Assembly: GCA_964636705.1 (NCBI GenBank)
Contig: CAZWUJ010000002.1
Location: forward strand, 1 to 64,000
Direction: 5' to 3'
Origin: VXRJ01 sp964636705
Lineage (GTDB): Bacteria; Acidobacteriota; Vicinamibacteria; Vicinamibacterales; UBA8438
DNA: 64,000 nt
Below the pieces are notes generated by a model. The model worked only from the letters and a program-made list of their open reading frames with translations. It was not told the DNA's origin and made no database searches. Numbering within the stretch: position 1 is the first letter of the stretch; the number at the start of each line of letters is the position of its first letter. Positions 59,656 through 64,000 of this stretch are shown here, piece after piece. The position numbers and the translations under genes were made by a program.

Positions 59656-60573
59656 CTATCGTGCGGTCCTGGCAATGAAGAATTTCGGCAACTCATCGAT
59701 ATGGTTGTCGGGGGTGAGCACGACGGAATCGACGCCCGACCTGTGCTTCAGCATGTACTGCAACTCCGTGCGCCGCTCCTCGATGACGCGCCGGATATCG
59801 CGCGCCTTGCGGGCCGAAACAACCGTCTGACGGCCCGTCTCCATGTCCGCGATCCGGACGTACCCAAGGCGGCTCCGGAAGTTGAATTCGTCCGGATCAT
59901 CCAAGATCAGCACCATCATATCGTGCTTGGCAGCCAGCGTGGCGAGCAGCTTGAAGTCGATGGATTCGCGGTCATTGACCAGGTCGACCACGTCGGAGAT
60001 GAGAATGATCGAGTGCCGGACCTTGAGCCGGGAAGCGACAAACCGGAAGGGCACGTTGAAATCGGCCGCCCGCCGCTCCGGGAATTCCCGCTGCAGCTTC
60101 AGCTTCTCGAAAATCTGCGCCGCCAGGTAGAAGACCTGGGGGGTGCCCAGCTTCGGCTTGATATAGAGCTCCACCCGGTCCGAAAACGCCAACAGCCCCA
60201 CGGGGTCCCGGACGTTCGACCGTGTCAGGCCGATGTTGCCGATGAGATCGAGCATCAGCAGCGCAATGTTCGACGCCGTCGACAACTGGAAGAGGACCGA
60301 CGTGGAAAGGTCGAGCAGGAACAGCGTCCGGAGTTCCTTCGGCTCCATCCGCTCTATCCGGAACAGCTTTTCCGGGTAGGTGCGCAGGCTCAGCACCCAC
60401 GCGATGTCCTTCAGCGGCTGGCCGGGACGCCACTGATCGACACCGACTATGTCGTAGCCCGATCCCTTGTAGCTGCTCTTGTGATCGCCGTAGTGCATCG
60501 AGTGGGACTTCTTGCGGGTCCGGATCCCGTGCTTGATGTCCCGGAACCGCGCGTAGACATCCTCTACTTCCAC
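59656..60573 (-). CDS. DUF58-domain protein, MoxR operon
   Basis: The 305-residue protein has the DUF58 pattern of a VWA-like fold: YKGSGYDIVGVDQWRPGQ, then WVLSLRTYPEKLFR and a hydrophobic LLDLSTSV at the MIDAS-like site. DUF58 proteins accompany MoxR ATPases. GTG 60573 overlaps the moxR end by 10 nt. No membrane helix is visible, unlike the other partners. Confidence 0.85.
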   Translation of the reverse strand: MEVEDVYARFRDIKHGIRTRKKSHSMHYGDHKSSYKGSGYDIVGVDQWRPGQPLKDIAWVLSLRTYPEKLFRIERMEPKELRTLFLLDLSTSVLFQLSTASNIALLMLDLIGNIGLTRSNVRDPVGLLAFSDRVELYIKPKLGTPQVFYLAAQIFEKLKLQREFPERRAADFNVPFRFVASRLKVRHSIILISDVVDLVNDRESIDFKLLATLAAKHDMMVLILDDPDEFNFRSRLGYVRIADMETGRQTVVSARKARDIRRVIEERRTELQYMLKHRSGVDSVVLTPDNHIDELPKFFIARTAR

Positions 60574-61694
60574 GGCGGGATCTCCATGTCCACAATGACT
60601 TGGCGGAGCAGGTCCTCCTTGTTGACCGAGAATTCCATTCCCTCGCGCAGCACCAGCCGGTGCGCGAGAACCGGCTCGGCCACCGCCTTGATGTGGTCCG
60701 GCGTGATGAGAGTGTCGCCCTGGAAGAAGGCGAACGTCCGCGCCACCGCCTCGAGGTGGAAGTGGACGCGCGGCGAGATGCCGACCCGGATGTACTCGCG
60801 GACGGTCCGCGTCGCCCGACCCTGCACGCGATGGGGACGCGTGTTCCGGATGAGGCGGGTCTTGTACTGCTGGCCGTAGTCCGACATGCTCACCGAGTCG
60901 AAGATGTGCTGTGCGATCTCGAGCACTTCGTGCAGATTCGTCAGCTTCTCGACCTGCTTGCCGACCACGTTGCGGGCGCTGATGTTCAGTTCGTCCTCTT
61001 CGTCCTCCGGGTCCATCATGTTTATGGAGAGCGTCGTCCGGTCGAGCTGGGCAACCGGGTTGGCAAACGTCCCCTCCTCTTCGCCGAAGATGTTCTCCGT
61101 GCAAATCACCATGAAGAACCGGGGGCCGGTGATGTCGTTGTAGTCGCACGACAAGGGAAACAGCGGCAGCATCTTCCCTTCTGAGAAGTCGCCGTAGTCG
61201 GAGTTGAGCGTCGCCGAGCTTTCCTCCATCCCCTCGAGAACGGCTGCCTTGGTCTTGCCGGAGAGACGGTTGTCCTCGTCAATCAGCACGATGTGCGCCA
61301 TCAGCTTGCCCGGCTTGAAGTGGATGCGGCGGGTGCCGTCCACTTCCTCGATGATCGTTTCGTAGCCGAGAATGTCCTCCGGCATGTAGGTCGGAAGCCC
61401 CTGGATCCGCTCGAACTTGGCGTCGATGGCCATCGCGCAGGCGCTCACCAGGTCCGTCTTGCCGGTGCCGGTCGGCCCCCTGAACATGACGTGCGGCTGG
61501 CGAAGCTTCTTTCCCTGGCTCAGCTTGTCCGTATAGGGCAACAACGTGAAGAACGCCCATGAGAGGATCCGCGCCGCATCGTCCAGTCCGTAGAGCCACT
61601 TGGTCGATTCCCGCTGGAACCGTTGAACTACCTCCTGCGCCCGATCGTGATCGATGGCCGGTGTCGTCTCGGCCACTTTCGTCTCGACAGTCAT
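60564..61694 (-). CDS. MoxR-family AAA+ ATPase
   Basis: The 376-residue ATPase has Walker A GPTGTGKTD and a Walker B HIVLIDEDNRLSGKTKAAVLEG. In most MoxR proteins the Walker B reads DEINRA, so DEDNR is a notable variant. The sensor region is VICTENIFGEEEG with an extended acidic insertion (DPEDEEDELN). It is the first gene of a six-gene operon with DUF58 and VWA proteins and probably remodels or activates a metal-binding or membrane complex. ATG 61694 behind GGGGGAG. An extended -10 candidate (TGCTATGCT) is at 61748-61756 on the minus strand. Confidence 0.88.
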   Translation of the reverse strand: MTVETKVAETTPAIDHDRAQEVVQRFQRESTKWLYGLDDAARILSWAFFTLLPYTDKLSQGKKLRQPHVMFRGPTGTGKTDLVSACAMAIDAKFERIQGLPTYMPEDILGYETIIEEVDGTRRIHFKPGKLMAHIVLIDEDNRLSGKTKAAVLEGMEESSATLNSDYGDFSEGKMLPLFPLSCDYNDITGPRFFMVICTENIFGEEEGTFANPVAQLDRTTLSINMMDPEDEEDELNISARNVVGKQVEKLTNLHEVLEIAQHIFDSVSMSDYGQQYKTRLIRNTRPHRVQGRATRTVREYIRVGISPRVHFHLEAVARTFAFFQGDTLITPDHIKAVAEPVLAHRLVLREGMEFSVNKEDLLRQVIVDMEIPPWK

Positions 61695-61747
61695 CGGCAA
61701 CGGCACTCCCCCTGCCCCGGCGGCCAGTTCCGTCGGAAAAACAGCCA

Positions 61748-61756
61748 AGCATAGCA
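61748..61756 (-). promoter_or_regulatory. Extended -10 candidate for the MoxR operon
   Basis: The minus strand reads TGCTATGCT, an extended -10 with TGN and four of six bases of TATAAT. A -35 is weak. The transcript would start about 45 nt before the moxR ATG. Confidence 0.35.
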
Positions 61757-61887
61757 GCGACGGGACGTCGACGCTACCGCGGGCAGCCGCTCTGACGTCA
61801 CCACGGCGACCATGCCACGGGAACGGGGACGGCTGGCATTTCGACGGCCGGGATGCCAACATGGCCGCCCCAGAGAGGAGTCGCTGG

Positions 61888-63324
61888 ATGGCACTGATGA
61901 CGGCGGAACAGTACGTGGAGAGTCTCCGGGACGGACGATCGGTCTGGTACCGGGGTGAACGGGTGGACGACGTGACGACCCACCCAGTGATTGGCCTGGC
62001 GGTGCAACATGCCGCCATTGACTACCGGATGGCCGAGGATCCGGCGGAGCGCGACCTCGCGGTGGCCACCGGCCCGGAGGGGCCGCGGTCCCGCTACTAC
62101 GAGATCCCGCGGACGTCGGACGACCTGCTTCGGCGCAGCGCCCTGATCGAGCGGGCGACGGCGCTCGGCGGCACACTGGTCGTGCTCATCAAGGAAATCG
62201 GCACGGACGCCCTCTTCGCGCTCCGTCTCATTGCCGGTCACATGGACCGCACCCTCGGCACCCGCTATCTGCCCCGGGTCGAGGCGTTTCACGCCCACTG
62301 CCGGGATCGGGATCTCGCGGTAGCCGTGGCCCAGACCGACGTCAAGGGAAATCGGACGGGTGGTCCTGCGGCACAGGCGCATCCCGACTACTACGTGCAC
62401 GTAGTCGCCCAGGACGCCGGCGGCATCACGCTGCGGGGCGCCAAGGTGCACACGTCGGTATCGACTAACGCGCACGAGATCATCGTGCTGCCGACGCGTA
62501 ACCTGGCCAAGGGTGAAGAGGCCTATGCGATCGCCTGCGCGGTGCCGGCCAACGCGCCTGGGTTGACCATGCTGGCGAGCGGGTACGGCCGGCGCGGCAA
62601 CGCCTTCGAGCAACCGCTCAGCGCACGGCACAAGATGATGGAAACGCTGACCGTCTTCGACGATGTCAAGGTGCCATGGGAACGCGTCTTCCTGAACGGC
62701 GAGGCGGAGATGGCGGGGCCGCTCGCGAAGACGTTCGTGGAGTTCCACCGCTTCACCGCGGTCAGCTACAAGCTGCCGCTCGTCGACCTGTTCGTCGGGG
62801 CGTCTCACCTGATGGCGGAATACAACGGAGTGCTGAAGGCCGGGCATGTCCGCGACAAGCTCGCCCGACTCATCAGCTACGCGCAAATCTGCCGCGGCAT
62901 GACCCGCGAAGCGGCCCGCGAGGCGAAGATCGTCGACGGCGTAGCGGTGCCGAACGCCGAGTTGATCAACATCGCGAAGCTCTACTTCGCCACCAACTAC
63001 CATCAGGCGCTCGCCTGGGTTCAGGATATCGCCGGCGGCCTCCTGGTCACCGGCCCGAGTGCCGAGGATCTGGACGATGCGACCCTTCGTCCTCTCATCG
63101 ACCGCTACCTCGGCGCCGCCAACCCCAACGCCGAAGAGCGCCTGCGGCTGATGAACCTGATTGCGGATCTGACGGCCAGCGATTTCGCCGGCTATCAGTC
63201 CACCCTCGCGATTCATGCCGAGGGGAGCATCGAAGCCGAAAAAATGACGATCTGGCGCCAGCACGACATCGCGCCGGATGTCGCCTACGCCAGGCGCCTC
63301 GCCGGAATCGACGCTACAGAGTGA
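61888..63324 (+). CDS. HpaB/4-hydroxybutyryl-CoA dehydratase-like flavoprotein, Fe-S ligands absent
   Basis: The 478-residue protein starts at ATG 61888 behind GAGAGGAG. It has the family start TAEQYVESLRDGRSVWY and strong AbfD-type segments: AVAQTDVKGNR, YYVHVVAQDAGGITLRGAKVHTS, EIIVLPTRNL and AEYNGVLKAGHVRDKL. However, where AbfD binds a [4Fe-4S] cluster with three cysteines and a histidine, this protein reads ALGGTLVVLIKEIGTDAL and FHRFTAVSYK, without cysteines. It is therefore a flavoprotein of the HpaB superfamily, either a monooxygenase or a cluster-free dehydratase. Divergent from moxR. Confidence 0.8.
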   Translation: MALMTAEQYVESLRDGRSVWYRGERVDDVTTHPVIGLAVQHAAIDYRMAEDPAERDLAVATGPEGPRSRYYEIPRTSDDLLRRSALIERATALGGTLVVLIKEIGTDALFALRLIAGHMDRTLGTRYLPRVEAFHAHCRDRDLAVAVAQTDVKGNRTGGPAAQAHPDYYVHVVAQDAGGITLRGAKVHTSVSTNAHEIIVLPTRNLAKGEEAYAIACAVPANAPGLTMLASGYGRRGNAFEQPLSARHKMMETLTVFDDVKVPWERVFLNGEAEMAGPLAKTFVEFHRFTAVSYKLPLVDLFVGASHLMAEYNGVLKAGHVRDKLARLISYAQICRGMTREAAREAKIVDGVAVPNAELINIAKLYFATNYHQALAWVQDIAGGLLVTGPSAEDLDDATLRPLIDRYLGAANPNAEERLRLMNLIADLTASDFAGYQSTLAIHAEGSIEAEKMTIWRQHDIAPDVAYARRLAGIDATE

Positions 63325-63715
63325 TCACCTCCACGCCGATGGACAGCCCGGGCGCTTGCGCGAGGCGACGGTCCATGGTCAGGAGGGGAACTCTCAGCGC
63401 TTCCGCCAGAATCACATATGCCGCGTCATATGCAGTCAGATTGTGGCGCCACGACCAGATGTGATGCAACATCGCCCGATGGCTGTGGCGCACCAGATCG
63501 AACTCGTTCAGCCGATCGACGGCAAAGGTCGCCCGGTCTGCATCAATGCTCCCACCCGCGACATACCGGCGCAGCGCGTTCAGAACCTCAAGATCTACGA
63601 ACTCGAGGGTATGCAGCACCATCTCGGGTGAAGACAACCTGCGCCGGAGCTTGGCGCCCGCGTTGGTGCCAAGCACCAGCTCGACGACAACCGACGCGTC
63701 CAGGACGACCGCCAC
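63314..63715 (-). CDS. vapC: VapC/FitB-type PIN-domain toxin, intact
   Basis: The 133-residue toxin ribonuclease has the PIN acidic residues: Asp in LDASVVVEL, Glu in FVDLEVLNALRR, Asp in AYDAAYVILAEA and Asp in MDRRLA. All positions are present, unlike the other vapC in this window. It follows the antitoxin by 5 nt. Its end overlaps the HpaB-like gene end on the opposite strand by 11 nt. Confidence 0.9.
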   Translation of the reverse strand: MAVVLDASVVVELVLGTNAGAKLRRRLSSPEMVLHTLEFVDLEVLNALRRYVAGGSIDADRATFAVDRLNEFDLVRHSHRAMLHHIWSWRHNLTAYDAAYVILAEALRVPLLTMDRRLAQAPGLSIGVEVITL

Positions 63716-63720
63716 CGGAC

Positions 63721-63951
63721 TCAGCGATTCTCGCGGTCCTTCCGGAGGACCTCGGCCGACGGTGGATCGAGGTCTATGGGCGGCAAGTGCTCTATGCGCG
63801 CAAACAACTCGGCGCGCGTCGGCCTGGCGAGCGACTGTTCGATTTCGCGCAGGACGTAGTCGGAGAGAGACAAGCCTGCAAGCGCCGCCCTGGCCTTCAC
63901 GCGGCCATGAACTTCATTCGGAACGTTCCGGACCTGAATGAGCTTGGGCAT
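63721..63951 (-). CDS. fitA: FitA/VapB-type ribbon-helix-helix antitoxin
   Basis: The 76-residue protein has the FitA pattern KLIQVRNVPNEVHGRVKAR and LSLSDYVLREIEQSLARPTRAE, a ribbon-helix-helix DNA-binding domain followed by a toxin-binding tail. It pairs with the PIN toxin directly downstream. Probably autorepressed through the palindrome at 63949-63982. Confidence 0.88.
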   Translation of the reverse strand: MPKLIQVRNVPNEVHGRVKARAALAGLSLSDYVLREIEQSLARPTRAELFARIEHLPPIDLDPPSAEVLRKDRENR

Positions 63952-63982
63952 GCAATCATGATGAAGTCATCTCAATTGCATG
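63949..63982. promoter_or_regulatory. Palindromic operator over the fitA promoter
   Basis: CATGCAAT (63949-63956) is exactly inverted as ATTGCATG (63975-63982). A second inverted pair, GATGA/TCATC (63960-63964, 63967-63971), shares the same centre, giving 13 matching pairs out of 17. The minus-strand -10 CATCAT (63963-63958) lies inside and the -35 TTGACA (63986-63981) overlaps its end, with a 17-bp spacer. A transcript would begin near the ATG, so the mRNA may be leaderless. Confidence 0.7.
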
Positions 63983-64000
63983 TCAAGCCACCCGACGGCG

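Overview
The window is uniformly GC-rich and reads as one chromosomal segment of a Gram-negative bacterium, most likely an Acidobacteriota of the Vicinamibacteria type. The pointers are a TonB-dependent receptor with a carboxypeptidase-regulatory N-terminus, Tat-exported enolase-superfamily enzymes, an LVIVD-repeat protein, PEGA-domain kinase-like proteins and an Alternative Complex III operon. This assignment comes from gene content only; there is no rRNA in the window.

Layout. 1-3107 (minus): tRNA-Cys (cut by the window edge), tRNA-Gly, yraN, cysS and ribF. 3239-5900: two tiny ORFs and an IS1634-type insertion sequence, followed by a gene-free stretch with a perfect hairpin. 5916-16208 (minus): a complete aerobic carbon monoxide dehydrogenase cluster, transcribed coxI-mocA-coxF-coxD-coxE-coxG-coxM-coxS-coxL, plus a secreted protein at its end. 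CoxL carries the form I active-site motif AYRCSFR. 16413-18964 (plus): an SDR oxidoreductase and an LVIVD protein. 19051-24889 (minus): a TonB-dependent receptor followed by two Tat-exported RspA/ManD-like enzymes. 25084-30251: comEC, mazG, a PhnP-like hydrolase and a vapBC pair whose toxin is frameshifted. 30354-41252 (minus): acnA, pepF, a PEGA-domain pseudokinase, carA and carB. 41397-48748 (plus): the actABCDEF operon of Alternative Complex III, ending in a hairpin. 48810-49496: a class I glutamine amidotransferase. 49518-55501 (minus): succinyl-CoA:3-ketoacid CoA-transferase, a hydroxyisobutyrate-dehydrogenase-like enzyme, a CmoB-like methyltransferase, an M48 peptidase, a DUF2817 hydrolase and class I aldolase. 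55564-61694 (minus): a six-gene MoxR/DUF58/VWA operon. 61888-63951: an HpaB/AbfD-like flavoprotein without the usual Fe-S cysteines, and an intact FitAB/VapBC module with a clear palindromic operator.

How the parts may work together. Form I CO dehydrogenase delivers electrons from CO to the quinone pool, and Alternative Complex III oxidises quinol and reduces a cytochrome c or oxidase. Both being complete here suggests aerobic CO oxidation feeding respiration, with acnA on the central-metabolism side. The two cellular AAA+/VWA systems (CoxD/CoxE and MoxR/VWA) are separate: the first matures CO dehydrogenase, while the target of the second is unknown. I saw no CRISPR array, prophage, rRNA operon or replication origin.
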